Positions 19,288-28,289 are shown, counted from the first letter of the stretch. The stretch is DNA of 64,000 bases from Neisseria musculi (GCF_014297595.2 NZ_CP060414.2:1-64000); one strand, 5' to 3'. Notes: generated by a model from the sequence alone, not told the origin. Made by a program: numbers and translations.

Positions 19288-20178
19288 TCAGCGGCCCACT
19301 TTCTCCAAAGCCAGTTTTTCCTGCCGATAGGCTTCGGCAGCTTCACGTTCACGTTTGGTGGTTTGGCGCATCATGTAGTAATTGATGAGAATCACCAATG
19401 TGCCTACGATGGCAATCATAATAGTTGCCAACACGTTCATCTGCGGGTCGAGGCCGAGCTTGATTTTCGAGAAAATCACCTGCGGCAATGTGGACGAGCC
19501 GGGACCGGAGAGAAACGAGGTAATCACCAAATCATCCAGCGACAAGGTGATGCCCAGCAGAAAACCCGAAGCGATGGCCGGTGCAATCAGCGGCAGGGTA
19601 ATCACAAAGAAAATTTTCAGCGGACGCGCGCCCAAATCCATGGCAGCTTCTTCCAGCGACTGATCCAGCTCAATCAAACGAGAGCGGATAACCACGGTAA
19701 TATAAGCCATACATAACGTGGTGTGTCCTAGAAAAATGGTGAAAAAGCCGCGGTCAAAATAAAGCCAGCCCAGAAGTTCGCTGCTTTGCAGAAACATCTG
19801 TACCTGAATAATCAGCAGCAACATCGATAAACCGGTGATCACATCGGGCATAACCATCGGAGCAGACACCATGCCGGCAAACAGAGTGCTGCCGCGGAAA
19901 CGTTTGATGCGCGCCAATGCATAACCTGCCAATGTGCCGAGTGCAACAGCAGCCAGCGATGATACAACCGCAATCCGCAGCGACAGCCAGGCCGATTCAA
20001 GAATGGTGCTGTTATTCATCAACGCGCTGTACCATTTGGTTGAAAAACCGCCCCAAACAGTTACCAGCTTGGATTCGTTAAACGAATAAACCGCTAAAAC
20101 CACCAATGGAATATACAGAAAAGCCAACCCCAAACCCAGCACCAATTTGAGAAACCAAGATAATCTGTTTGCCGACAT
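19288..20178 (-). CDS. potI: Polyamine ABC transporter permease (PotI type)
   Basis: The 296-residue inner-membrane protein has about six hydrophobic segments. The ABC-permease coupling loop is seen as EEAAMDLGARPLKIFFVITLPL. Sequence such as LAVYSFNESKLVTVWGGFS is typical of PotI/PotC. With PotH and PotG it would import putrescine or spermidine. Its ATG overlaps the PotH stop by one base (TAATG), with GGAG upstream, so translation is probably coupled. Confidence 0.93.
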   Translation of the reverse strand: MSANRLSWFLKLVLGLGLAFLYIPLVVLAVYSFNESKLVTVWGGFSTKWYSALMNNSTILESAWLSLRIAVVSSLAAVALGTLAGYALARIKRFRGSTLFAGMVSAPMVMPDVITGLSMLLLIIQVQMFLQSSELLGWLYFDRGFFTIFLGHTTLCMAYITVVIRSRLIELDQSLEEAAMDLGARPLKIFFVITLPLIAPAIASGFLLGITLSLDDLVITSFLSGPGSSTLPQVIFSKIKLGLDPQMNVLATIMIAIVGTLVILINYYMMRQTTKREREAAEAYRQEKLALEKVGR

Positions 20179-21152
20179 TATTTGGCTCCTTCTTCAAGCT
20201 CGCGGTTTTCATAACGGTGGAACAACACAATCGGAATCACCAGCAGCATCACCATCACCACAGCAACGGCAGAAGCTAACGGCCAGTTGTTCTGATCGAA
20301 GAACGCCTGCCACAACACTTTACCAATCATCAGGTTTTCCGAGCCGCCAACCAGCTCGGGAATCACATATTCGCCCACCGCCGGCACGAATACCAGCATA
20401 GAGCCTGCGATGATGCCGGTTTTCGATAACGGCAGAGTAATCGAGAAAAAAGCTTTTACCGGCCCCGCCCCCAAATCAGAAGCAGCCTCCAGCAGCCTGC
20501 CGTCAAGTTTTACCAGTTGGGTGTAGAGCGGCAGAATCATAAACGGCAGATAAGCGTAAACCATCACCAGATTCAATGAAAATGAATTATAAAATAAGTT
20601 TAACGGCTCGCTGATAACGTTGTATTTCAACAAAAAGTTGTTGATAATGCCGTTATGGCCCAACAGCCCCATCCAAGCGTAAACACGCAGCAGGAACGAG
20701 GTCCAGAAAGGCAGCATAATCGCCAGCAGCAGGCCGTTCCGGTAAGCGGGGTTTGCTCGCGAAATGGCGTATGCAATCGGATAACCGAACGCAAGGCAGA
20801 TCAAGGTTGTGGTCAGCGCGGTTTTAATCGACAGCCAATAAGTAAGCAGGTAAATATTGTTGCCGTTTCCTGCAAACGGGTTGAGCATCTGCCCCAAACT
20901 GCTCCAAAAGGTTTGGAAAATATCCGAATAGTTCTGATAGCTCAGGGCGATATTCATCCGCCCCATATCGGGGTCGGTGGTTATCAGCGGCGAATAAGGC
21001 GGAATGGCAATTTCCTGCTCGGCAAAGCTGATTTTCAGCACAATTGCAAACGGCACCAAAAACAGCACCAGCAGCCAAATATAAGGCACGGCAACCACCA
21101 CCCGCTGTCCGGGGCGGCGCAGCAGCCTGCGTTTCAGTTTTTTCAGTTTCAT
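20178..21152 (-). CDS. potH: Polyamine ABC transporter permease (PotH type)
   Basis: The 324-residue membrane permease has a basic N-terminus (MKLKKLKRRLLRRPGQ), several membrane segments and the coupling motif EAASDLGAGPVKAFFSITLP. I chose the ATG at 21152, 16 bases after the PotG stop with CAGGGA upstream, rather than a TTG five codons earlier. Motifs such as GEYVIPELVGGSENLMIGKV are characteristic of PotH/PotB. Confidence 0.93.
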   Translation of the reverse strand: MKLKKLKRRLLRRPGQRVVVAVPYIWLLVLFLVPFAIVLKISFAEQEIAIPPYSPLITTDPDMGRMNIALSYQNYSDIFQTFWSSLGQMLNPFAGNGNNIYLLTYWLSIKTALTTTLICLAFGYPIAYAISRANPAYRNGLLLAIMLPFWTSFLLRVYAWMGLLGHNGIINNFLLKYNVISEPLNLFYNSFSLNLVMVYAYLPFMILPLYTQLVKLDGRLLEAASDLGAGPVKAFFSITLPLSKTGIIAGSMLVFVPAVGEYVIPELVGGSENLMIGKVLWQAFFDQNNWPLASAVAVVMVMLLVIPIVLFHRYENRELEEGAK

Positions 21153-21168
21153 CGCGTGTCCCTGCAAC

Positions 21169-22293
21169 TTAGCTGAACAAAGGAGTAGGTTGGTTTTCAG
21201 GCCAGCTTACATAAACGGTTTCATCCCAGGTGGGCGGCGTAATGTTACGTACATACCAATAAGGTGCAGGCACTTGGCTCTTGATTACGCGGCCGCTCGC
21301 CAACTGTATGTGGTAGATGGTAAAGCTGCCCAAATAGGCGATTTCTTTGATAATGCCTTTTTCCCAGTTGAAACCGCCCGCTTCTGCCGGTTGTTCTTTA
21401 TGCATATCGATGTCTTCGGGGCGGATACTGATCCACAAATTCTGCTCGGCGCGGCCACCCAAGCCATGATCGATACGTATTTTGTTTTCTAATTCGGAAG
21501 ATTCGATAACGGCATAGTCGGCATGATCCTCCAAAACCACTCCGTCAAAAATATTGGTTTCCCCGATAAATTCGGCGGTAAAACGGCTGTTGGGAAAATC
21601 ATACACATCACTGGGCGTTCCCACTTGTTGCAGCTTGCCTTCCGACATAATCGCCACACGGGTAGCCATGGTCATGGCTTCTTCCTGGTCGTGCGTTACC
21701 ATAATGCAGGTTACGCCAACTGCTTCCAATGTGTTCACCAATTCAAGCTGGGTTTGTTGGCGCAGTTTTTTATCCAATGCGCCCAAAGGTTCATCGAGCA
21801 ACAGAATTTTCGGACGTTTGGCCAAACTTCGAGCCAAGGCCACACGCTGCTGCTGGCCGCCTGAAAGCTGATGCGGCTTGCGCTTGGCAAATTTAGCCAT
21901 CTGCACCAAACGCAGCATCTCTTCAACGCGGTCGATAATTTCGCCTTTGGGTACTTTATCCTGCTTTAAGCCGAAAGCAATATTCTGCTCTACCGTCATG
22001 TGCGGAAAAAGCGCATAGCTTTGAAACATCATATTAATCGGACGCTCATAGGGAGCCAGGCGGGTAATATCCTGCCCATCGAGAATAATTTTTCCTTGGT
22101 TCGGCGTTTCCATACCCGCCAACATGCGCAGCAGTGTGGATTTGCCGCTGCCCGAACTGCCCAGCAAAGCGAAAATTTCATGTTTTTCAATATTTAAGTC
22201 GACATGATCGACAGCATAATTGTCACCAAACTTTTTCACCAAACCTTGAATTTTCAAATAAGGCTGAGTGGAAGACGCAGTGGTTGCGTTCAT
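21169..22293 (-). CDS. potG: Polyamine ABC transporter ATPase (PotG type)
   Basis: The 374-residue cytoplasmic ATPase energises the PotHI permeases. It carries Walker A GSSGSGKST (45-53), the ABC signature LSGGQQQRVALARSL, Walker B ILLLDEPLGALD and a C-terminal TOBE-like region (NLWISIRPEDI). The ATG at 22293 has GGAG upstream, and the length fits E. coli PotG (377). The order is potG-potH-potI. No periplasmic binding protein (PotF/PotD) is next to it in this window. Confidence 0.94.
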   Translation of the reverse strand: MNATTASSTQPYLKIQGLVKKFGDNYAVDHVDLNIEKHEIFALLGSSGSGKSTLLRMLAGMETPNQGKIILDGQDITRLAPYERPINMMFQSYALFPHMTVEQNIAFGLKQDKVPKGEIIDRVEEMLRLVQMAKFAKRKPHQLSGGQQQRVALARSLAKRPKILLLDEPLGALDKKLRQQTQLELVNTLEAVGVTCIMVTHDQEEAMTMATRVAIMSEGKLQQVGTPSDVYDFPNSRFTAEFIGETNIFDGVVLEDHADYAVIESSELENKIRIDHGLGGRAEQNLWISIRPEDIDMHKEQPAEAGGFNWEKGIIKEIAYLGSFTIYHIQLASGRVIKSQVPAPYWYVRNITPPTWDETVYVSWPENQPTPLFS

Positions 22294-22660
22294 AAGCAAT
22301 ACTCCAATCGACAACGGGTACCGGCAAAACGGGTTTCGCAAAGGGTGAGAATAAAGCTGTTTTGGCTGCCTGAGGGAAAACCTTTTATTTCAATTAATAT
22401 CAACAATAAATTAATATCAAACGGTTTTCTTTTTAAAAGTGCACGGGCAGCATGGAAATTTCTAAGGGCTGTGGAAAACCTGTTAAGGTTACCGACAGCC
22501 CTGCCTGAATCCATAATTATATTAGCCTATGGCTGAATGGGGCAATATAAAATTAAGTTTTTGAACCATTGGAAAACTTTGATACAACCCATTAATGCGG
22601 ACGGCTTCAGATAAAGATTTTTCCACAACCTACAGTCTAAGCACTTCATCCTGAATAACA

Positions 22661-22689
22661 AGGCCGTCTGAAAGCTTTTCAGACGGCCG
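22661..22689. terminator. Uptake-sequence inverted pair between potG and rpmB
   Basis: AAGGCCGTCTGAAAGC and CTTTTCAGACGGCCG form a stem-loop in the 540-base region between the divergent potG and rpmB genes. No gene ends here, so a terminator role is uncertain. The region also contains two opposed TTTTCCACA motifs (22470-22478, 22619-22627). Confidence 0.4.
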
Positions 22690-22763
22690 ATGCAGGTTAG
22701 GTTTGAAAACAACAGAATTAGCAGCCGGACAATAGAAAAACACCACCTTTCAAAAAAACAATC

Positions 22764-22793
22764 TTGAAATGAAAATGCTTTTTATGGTATAAA
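22764..22793 (+). promoter_or_regulatory. Candidate sigma-70 promoter of rpmB-rpmG
   Basis: TTGAAA (22764-22769) and TATAAA (22788-22793) are separated by 18 bases, about 38 bases upstream of the rpmB ATG. Confidence 0.5.
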
Positions 22794-22830
22794 CCGCGTT
22801 TTACTTTTTTTGGAAGTTTGGAGATTAACC

Positions 22831-23064
22831 ATGGCACGAGTTTGCAAAGTGACCGGTAAACGGCCGATGTCTGGCAATAACGTATCACACGCCAACAACA
22901 AAACCAAACGTCGTTTTTTGCCCAACTTGCAATCACGCCGTTTTTGGGTAGAAAGTGAAAACCGCTGGGTTCGCCTGCGCGTGTCCAATGCTGCCTTGCG
23001 CACTATCGACAAGGTGGGCATTGATGTTGTTTTGGCGGAAATGCGCGCCCGCGGCGAAGTTTAA
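22831..23064 (+). CDS. rpmB: 50S ribosomal protein L28
   Basis: The 77-residue basic protein starts [20 protein letters not shown], the canonical L28 beginning, and contains the conserved [16 protein letters not shown]. The ATG at 22831 has TTGGAG upstream. It is a structural protein of the large ribosomal subunit, encoded with rpmG 25 bases downstream as in many bacteria. Confidence 0.97.
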   Translation: MARVCKVTGKRPMSGNNVSHANNKTKRRFLPNLQSRRFWVESENRWVRLRVSNAALRTIDKVGIDVVLAEMRARGEV

Positions 23065-23089
23065 TTAACGAAATTAAAGGAATACCGTA

Positions 23090-23245
23090 ATGCGCGATAA
23101 AATCAAATTAGAATCATCAGCCGGTACCGGCCACTTCTACACTACAACCAAAAACAAGCGTACCATGCCGGGCAAACTGGAAATCAAGAAATTCGATCCT
23201 GTTGCCCGTAAACATGTGGTTTACAAAGAAACCAAATTGAAATAA
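23090..23245 (+). CDS. rpmG: 50S ribosomal protein L33
   Basis: The 51-residue protein reads [20 protein letters not shown], with [17 protein letters not shown] and [12 protein letters not shown] after it. It is the cysteine-free form of L33. AAAGGAA lies upstream of the ATG. It is cotranscribed with rpmB and followed by a strong terminator. Confidence 0.97.
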
Positions 23246-23267
23246 ACGGTTTGAAGCATGTATCTGC

Positions 23268-23301
23268 AAAGCCCTTGCTGACGATAAGCAAGGGCTTTTT
23301 G
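23268..23301 (+). terminator. Intrinsic terminator of rpmB-rpmG
   Basis: AAAGCCCTTGCT pairs with AGCAAGGGCTTT around a 7-base loop and is followed by T residues. Confidence 0.9.
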
Positions 23302-23675
23302 GTTATGGGAATGGCAGTGATTGCCGCTTGAGATGTGCAGCCTTATTGCTTGGCGATTGCATTATTGGAGAGCCGCGCTACTATATATAGGCACACATAA
23401 TATAGATACAAATATTTTCGGTAAGTTGTTTCCTTTGAATCAGGGCGGGGAATTGCTGTAACGGGAATAAACAATTTCGCCGCATAAGACTTTACAAAGA
23501 TTTTTGCTCGACAGCATGGCCGGCTGCATCAATTCAATCAACAACTCAATATAGAGTAATAATTTAATAATTGAAGTTATAGTAATTGATAAATTTAATA
23601 ATTTAAATTATAATTTAATTAAAAATTATATTGTAAACAGTTAGTATATTTTTTGAATGAACTTTGAAGGATGCT
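23302..23675. other. Very AT-rich leader before the kinase gene
   Basis: No gene is seen. From about 23540 the sequence becomes almost pure A/T with repeated AATTTAATAATT-like runs, in contrast to the GC-rich neighbours. It carries no uptake sequence. It may hold the promoter of the kinase operon and could mark a boundary of acquired DNA. Confidence 0.5.
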
Positions 23676-23744
23676 ATGAGTCTGACTGAATCAATAGTTT
23701 CGCTGAAATCGAAAAATTTATTTGTTATATTGTATCTTGATTAA
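23676..23744 (+). CDS. Possible 22-residue leader peptide
   Basis: A short frame (MSLTESIVSLKSKNLFVILY, then LD) starts within GAAGGATGCTATGAG. This initiation context is almost the same as that of the kinase gene 184 bases downstream (GAAGGGATGCTATGAG). It may be a leader peptide, a relic of a duplicated gene start, or chance. There is no evidence of expression. Confidence 0.25.
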   Translation: MSLTESIVSLKSKNLFVILYLD

Positions 23745-23859
23745 ATGGATTTTTAATAGAAGATGTTAAATTAAAACTGCTTTTGGTTTGAATAAGCGTA
23801 TTTTGACGGGACGGTATGGTAGGGTTCTGTCTGTGTGGTCAAAATTGAGAAGGGATGCT

Positions 23860-26016
23860 ATGAGTAATACTCAAACTGTTTCAGAGTTGGTGGATGAGTT
23901 CGGCTCTCCGGTGAGGCGGTATCGCGGTATCATTATTTCTATTGCGGTATTTCTAGCCATGGTGTCAGGATTGATGTATTACGGCTATATCCTTACCCAG
24001 CAAACCAATAAAAACCAAGTTCAAATCGATGCGGCCGGCACCCTGAGCGATACTCTTTATGATTTGTTAGTAACGATCCAATCATTGCGGCTGGCAAATT
24101 TGGAATATGCTGCGGCTCCGGATAATGCGGAATATGCCGCCAATCAGGTTGAAAATCAAAAATTATTAGAGAAGCGCCGCAGTGATGCGCAAAACTTGAT
24201 TAACGTCATAGATAAAGGAGGGGCATATGATGTGGTTGAAGGCGTGGACAGTATTGACGGCCTGAGTCGGGGAACAATCCGGCAATCACTGAGCAAGGTT
24301 CAGAAAGTTTGGGAACAATATCAGCCCTTGCTCGACAGCACGATTAAACATCCGGTGGCTTCAGATTTCGATTCTGATTTTGCTAAAAAGGCAGCAGAGT
24401 TCGCAGCAGACAATCACAACACATTATATGAAAGTATTGATGAAATTATTGTTTATTTAAATGAAGATATTACAGAGGCTTCTGCTAAGCTGAAAATTGT
24501 CCAGATGGCCGGTATCGGCTTATCGCTGCTGTATTTCCTGTTTTTTGTGAACTTTTTTATCCGCCGTTTGGGTAAGGCAGACCGAGTGGCTGCCATTGCG
24601 CGCCGTGAAAACCGCGAAATTTTGCAAACGGTGGACAGCGGTTTGTTTTTGCTGGATAAAAATCTGAATATTGGGTCTCAATATTCGAATGAGTTGGAGC
24701 GTTTGTGGGGCAAGAAAGATTTTGCCGGACAGAATATGTTGAGCGTATTGTCTGGCATGGTGTCTAATCCGGAAGATTTGGAAACGGCCGGCAGTTTTGT
24801 GCGCCAACTTTATAACTCTAGAGCTAAAGAAAAGCTGATTGAAAGTTTGAATCCTTTGGCATGCAGTCCGATGAATGTTACCAATCAGTCGGGTATTAAA
24901 GAAATACGTTATCTTGATTTCAAATTCAACCGTGTTTACCAAGATGGGGAAATTGCGCGTGTGCTAGTTAGTGTAAGCGATGTAACCAATGCGGTATTGT
25001 TGGAAGATAAAATCGCCAAAGAACGTGAGCAGAATGATTTGCAGATGGAGATGCTGTCTTTCATTTTGAATGCAGATGCCCAACTTTTAGCCGATTTTAT
25101 CGAGTCGGCCAAAAAGCGCAACAATAATATTAATGAAGTATTGAAGCAACCGGTGCAGGCACAGGTTGATTTCTTCAATAAATTGAGAGCTATTTTCCGT
25201 GAAGTGCACGGGTTGAAAGGTGATGCCAGCTCGCTGAGTCTGCATGGCTTTGTTTCAATCGCCGAATATTTGGAAGACAGTTTGAGGGATTTGCAAGGCA
25301 GAAAAACTTTGAATGGCGAAGATTTTCTAACGCTGGCCGTATCTTTAGAAGAGTTGTTCAATCTGACCCAAACTATTGAAGATCTCAATAACCGTATCAA
25401 TAATCTGACTACAGATAACGGCAAGTCTTCCCGCCAGGCGGCCCAACGGGCCGTTAGTTCCGAACCGGTAAAAGGTCAGTTGTCGAAATATGTTGAAGAG
25501 CTTGCACAACGTAACCGTAAAAAAGTGGATTTCAGTTGCGAGGGTATGGACAATCAAGCCGTTAATCTGACGATAAGAAGCCAACTTAGGGAGCTGGCAG
25601 TGCAATTATTGCGTAATGCGGTGGTGCACGGTATTGAAATCCCTGAAGAGCGTATAAAGCAGCATAAACTTGATGCAGGCCATATACGCTTGACTTTGGA
25701 AGACGGCGGTGATTCCGTGCGGCTGACGGTTCAAGATGATGGTGCAGGTATTAATCCGGAGTTAATCCGCAGTAAACTTGTAGAAACAGGGGGCTATTCT
25801 TATGCCGATGCTGCGAAACTGGATAATCGTGTGCTGATCCAAAAAATATTTACCCCCGGTTTTTCTACTGCGGCAGACAATAATGAGGATGCAGGCCGCG
25901 GAGTGGGGATGGATATTATCAGTAACCGTGTTAAGCAGATGAAAGGCAGATTATCGCTGGCAACGCGCACAGGTGCCTATACACGGATTATTTTGACGGT
26001 TCCGAAGAAACCATGA
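23860..26016 (+). CDS. CheA-like membrane histidine kinase (HPt + ATPase)
   Basis: The 718-residue protein has TM1 (about 22-44), a predicted periplasmic domain (about 45-213), TM2 (about 214-237) and a PAS-like cytoplasmic region with QTVDSGLFLLDKNLNI. An HPt domain follows with phospho-acceptor His450 in FREVHGLKGDASSLS. A CheA-type ATPase has its N-box at Asn586 (LLRNAVVHGIEIP), G1 at DDGAG 626-630, an F-box at FTPGFSTA and G2 at GRGVGMD 679-685. The P2 and CheW-like P5 domains of classical CheA are missing, so sensing and kinase are fused. I chose the ATG at 23860 with AAGGGA upstream. Receiver and CheX-like genes follow on the same strand. Confidence 0.85.
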   Translation: MSNTQTVSELVDEFGSPVRRYRGIIISIAVFLAMVSGLMYYGYILTQQTNKNQVQIDAAGTLSDTLYDLLVTIQSLRLANLEYAAAPDNAEYAANQVENQKLLEKRRSDAQNLINVIDKGGAYDVVEGVDSIDGLSRGTIRQSLSKVQKVWEQYQPLLDSTIKHPVASDFDSDFAKKAAEFAADNHNTLYESIDEIIVYLNEDITEASAKLKIVQMAGIGLSLLYFLFFVNFFIRRLGKADRVAAIARRENREILQTVDSGLFLLDKNLNIGSQYSNELERLWGKKDFAGQNMLSVLSGMVSNPEDLETAGSFVRQLYNSRAKEKLIESLNPLACSPMNVTNQSGIKEIRYLDFKFNRVYQDGEIARVLVSVSDVTNAVLLEDKIAKEREQNDLQMEMLSFILNADAQLLADFIESAKKRNNNINEVLKQPVQAQVDFFNKLRAIFREVHGLKGDASSLSLHGFVSIAEYLEDSLRDLQGRKTLNGEDFLTLAVSLEELFNLTQTIEDLNNRINNLTTDNGKSSRQAAQRAVSSEPVKGQLSKYVEELAQRNRKKVDFSCEGMDNQAVNLTIRSQLRELAVQLLRNAVVHGIEIPEERIKQHKLDAGHIRLTLEDGGDSVRLTVQDDGAGINPELIRSKLVETGGYSYADAAKLDNRVLIQKIFTPGFSTAADNNEDAGRGVGMDIISNRVKQMKGRLSLATRTGAYTRIILTVPKKP

Positions 26017-26131
26017 GACAAGCCTAAAATAATATTTAATTATAGTGGCGAATATGCGGCTGTTTATGAATGAAGAAATGTTTATATTTGAGAACGAGTT
26101 CGGTTTTCTACACGCAATATAGGGAAAAATA

Positions 26132-26503
26132 ATGCTGACAATAATGGTGGTAGATGATTCTAATATTATCCGTAACCGCATCACACGGGGATCGGAAAGT
26201 ATGCGTTTTGAAGTGGTGGCGACAGCGGCAAACGGTAAAGATGCAGTGCAATTGTATGATATTTTGCGCCCGGATATTGTTACTATGGATTTGACTATGC
26301 CGGAAATGAATGGCTTGGAATGTATCCGTAACATCATCAGCTTGAATGAAAACGCCAATATTTTGGTTATTTCCGCACTGGCAGATAAGGCTACGGGGAT
26401 TAAAGCGCTGGAATACGGTGCAAGGGGATTTCTTTATAAGCCCTTTACAGATGAAGCATTATTCGAAGCTTTAAACGAAATGGCAGAAGGATTACAAAAA
26501 TGA
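26132..26503 (+). CDS. CheY-like single-domain response regulator
   Basis: The 123-residue stand-alone receiver has acidic pair Asp8-Asp9, phospho-acceptor Asp53 (TMDLTMPEMNG), switch residue Ser81 and Lys103-Pro104. There is no output domain, as in CheY. The gene is 115 bases after the kinase, and its TGA overlaps the ATG of the next gene (ATGA). It would take phosphate from His450 of the kinase. Its downstream target is unknown; the window holds no flagellar switch gene. Confidence 0.9.
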   Translation: MLTIMVVDDSNIIRNRITRGSESMRFEVVATAANGKDAVQLYDILRPDIVTMDLTMPEMNGLECIRNIISLNENANILVISALADKATGIKALEYGARGFLYKPFTDEALFEALNEMAEGLQK

Positions 26504-26973
26504 GAGAAGACCAGCTTCAGGTATTTTTAGAAGGAGTTAAAAAATATTTTAACCAAGTATCTGGGGAAGAGATTTTTGTCGGTACGCCGTATTTGGTTGA
26601 AAATGTTATTCCTGCGGCGCAGCACTATTCTGGGGTGATTGCGATTTCCGGAAAAAACAAAGGGATTGTGTATTTTACCTCGCCTGAAAAAATGGCCAAA
26701 CGGTTGCTTGAGTTGATGGGAGAGAAGGATACCTCCGAAGCTAATTTGATGGACTTGGTTGGAGAGGTTGCCAACACGATTGCCGGTAATGCGCGCAGCG
26801 AGTTCGGAGAGAAATTTGAAATTTCCGTACCTGTCGTGATAAAGGGAGCGCCGGACGAAATCATGCTGCCAAGAGAAGGGCGTTCGGTTGTGATTCCTTT
26901 AGAGTGGAAATTGTGCCAAGCTGCAATTGTTGTGGCATTGTATAAAGATAAAAGCAGAACCCCTTCAAATTAA
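26500..26973 (+). CDS. CheX/CheC-like CheY-P phosphatase
   Basis: The 157-residue cytoplasmic protein carries the phosphatase signature D-x3-E-x2-N as Asp85, Glu89, Asn92 (MDLVGEVANTIAGNA), with a beta-rich C-terminal half ending in VALYKD. This is the CheX/CheC family that dephosphorylates CheY. It has one signature motif, as in CheX, not two as in CheC. A 4-base overlap with the receiver gene suggests coupled translation. The natural reading is that it resets the receiver. Confidence 0.85.
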   Translation: MREDQLQVFLEGVKKYFNQVSGEEIFVGTPYLVENVIPAAQHYSGVIAISGKNKGIVYFTSPEKMAKRLLELMGEKDTSEANLMDLVGEVANTIAGNARSEFGEKFEISVPVVIKGAPDEIMLPREGRSVVIPLEWKLCQAAIVVALYKDKSRTPSN

Positions 26974-26981
26974 AATCTCAT

Positions 26982-27006
26982 AAGGGCAGGTATATACCCG
27001 CCCTTA
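26982..27006. terminator. Hairpin terminator after the CheX-like gene
   Basis: AAGGGC-A-GGTATATACC-C-GCCCTT forms a near-perfect stem flanked by A and T residues. It is placed between this operon and the convergent ubiM gene. Confidence 0.65.
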
Positions 27007-27008
27007 AT

Positions 27009-27045
27009 TTATAGTGGATTGAAGTTAAACCGATTAGTTCAATCC
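27009..27045. repeat. Possible Correia-element end
   Basis: TATAGTGGATTGAA begins like the Correia repeat terminal sequence and pairs with TTCAATCCACCATA a few bases later. Only an end-like fragment is present. Confidence 0.35.
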
Positions 27046-27104
27046 ACCATATTCCCCGGCAATACGAAACAGCTTGACAAAGGCGGATTATTTACACAGG
27101 AGTC

Positions 27105-28289
27105 TTACCCCGTGAGTTGCCGTGTGATCAGTTTTTTCAACGGTGGCAGATTGTTGCTCACACGCAGCACTAAGCCGCGCAGCAGTTTGGCCGGCGCAGT
27201 CTCATCGGTAAATAGTTTCAGCAGCATATTGGTGCCATAATACAGCGGCCGGGCATGCAGGGCGTGTTTACTGTCATAGCGCGACAGCAGCGTTGGAGAA
27301 GCAATGCCCTGTCCTGATTGGGCTGCTTCTTTAATCAAGCCGGCGAGAATATCCGCGCTGGACAAACCCAAATTGAAGCCGTGGGCGGTTACGGGGTGCA
27401 TCCCTACCGCAGCATCGCCGATCAGCGCACTACGGGTGCCGTAAAACCGTTCGGCCAACATACCTACCAGAGGATAAGTATGAATGGTGCTCGCCAGCTC
27501 CATATCGCCCAAGCGGCCGTTAAGCTGCTGTTTGACGCTTGCCGCCAACTCTTCGGGTGAAAGATTCTGAACAGATGCAACGCGGTCGCTGTCAACCGTG
27601 ATCACGGTGCTGGTTAAATATTCCTCCAACGGCAGCAGGGCGATGGTGCGGCCATAGTGAAAGCATTCATAAGCCGTGTGCCGGTTAGAAACCGTATGCT
27701 TCATCCGGCATAAAAACATCGTGCGGCTGTAATCGTGCATATCGGATGCAATACCGAGTTGGCGGCGGGTTTGCGAGAAGCGGCTGTCGGCAGCGACCAG
27801 CAGCCCGGCTGTTAAAGTTTCACCGTTTTCCAAAACCACTTGGGCCTGCTCGGAATCGGTTTTAACCTCTTTCACACCCAGCCCGCAGATGAAAGATATA
27901 TTTGCCGATTCTGCCACAGCTTCATACGCAGCCTTGCGGATATTGTGGTTGGAAACCAGATAGCCCAAACAGTCGGCAGGTTCGCCGCGCGCTTGGCTCG
28001 GCGCAGGGAAGTGCAGCTGGTAGTTTGACTGCCCGTTGAGCACTTTGGCATCGCGCAAAGGATAGATTTCATTTTCGGGAATACGCTGCCACATGCCCAA
28101 ACGCTGCATGATTTCTTTGGAAAGATGCGTCAAAGCGATTTCACGACCATCGTAAGGCGGGTTTTGCAGAGTTTCCTGCGGGCTTTTTTCGATTAAGACA
28201 ACGTTCAGGCCGCTGCCGGCCAAAGAAGCAGCGAAACTCAAGCCGGCGGGGCCCGCGCCGACAACGATAATGTCGCAGGTCAGAGTCAT
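27105..28289 (-). CDS. ubiM: FAD-dependent ubiquinone hydroxylase (UbiM type)
   Basis: The 394-residue flavin monooxygenase of the UbiH/F/M group hydroxylates the ubiquinone ring. Motifs are the N-terminal dinucleotide fold IIVVGAGPAGLSFAASL, the ribose-binding motif SALIGDAAVGMHPVTAHG, and a central LVAADSRFSQTRRQLGI segment. Neisseria is known to use a UbiM-type enzyme. The placement in UbiM rather than UbiH/F is by general resemblance only. The ATG at 28289 has AAGGAAC upstream. Confidence 0.8.
   Translation of the reverse strand: MTLTCDIIVVGAGPAGLSFAASLAGSGLNVVLIEKSPQETLQNPPYDGREIALTHLSKEIMQRLGMWQRIPENEIYPLRDAKVLNGQSNYQLHFPAPSQARGEPADCLGYLVSNHNIRKAAYEAVAESANISFICGLGVKEVKTDSEQAQVVLENGETLTAGLLVAADSRFSQTRRQLGIASDMHDYSRTMFLCRMKHTVSNRHTAYECFHYGRTIALLPLEEYLTSTVITVDSDRVASVQNLSPEELAASVKQQLNGRLGDMELASTIHTYPLVGMLAERFYGTRSALIGDAAVGMHPVTAHGFNLGLSSADILAGLIKEAAQSGQGIASPTLLSRYDSKHALHARPLYYGTNMLLKLFTDETAPAKLLRGLVLRVSNNLPPLKKLITRQLTG

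Noticed and set aside
22470-22627. Two opposed TTTTCCACA motifs as possible DnaA boxes
   Set aside because: Each differs from TTATCCACA by one base, there are only two of them 150 bases apart, and the site is 20 kb from dnaA. Not enough to call an origin.
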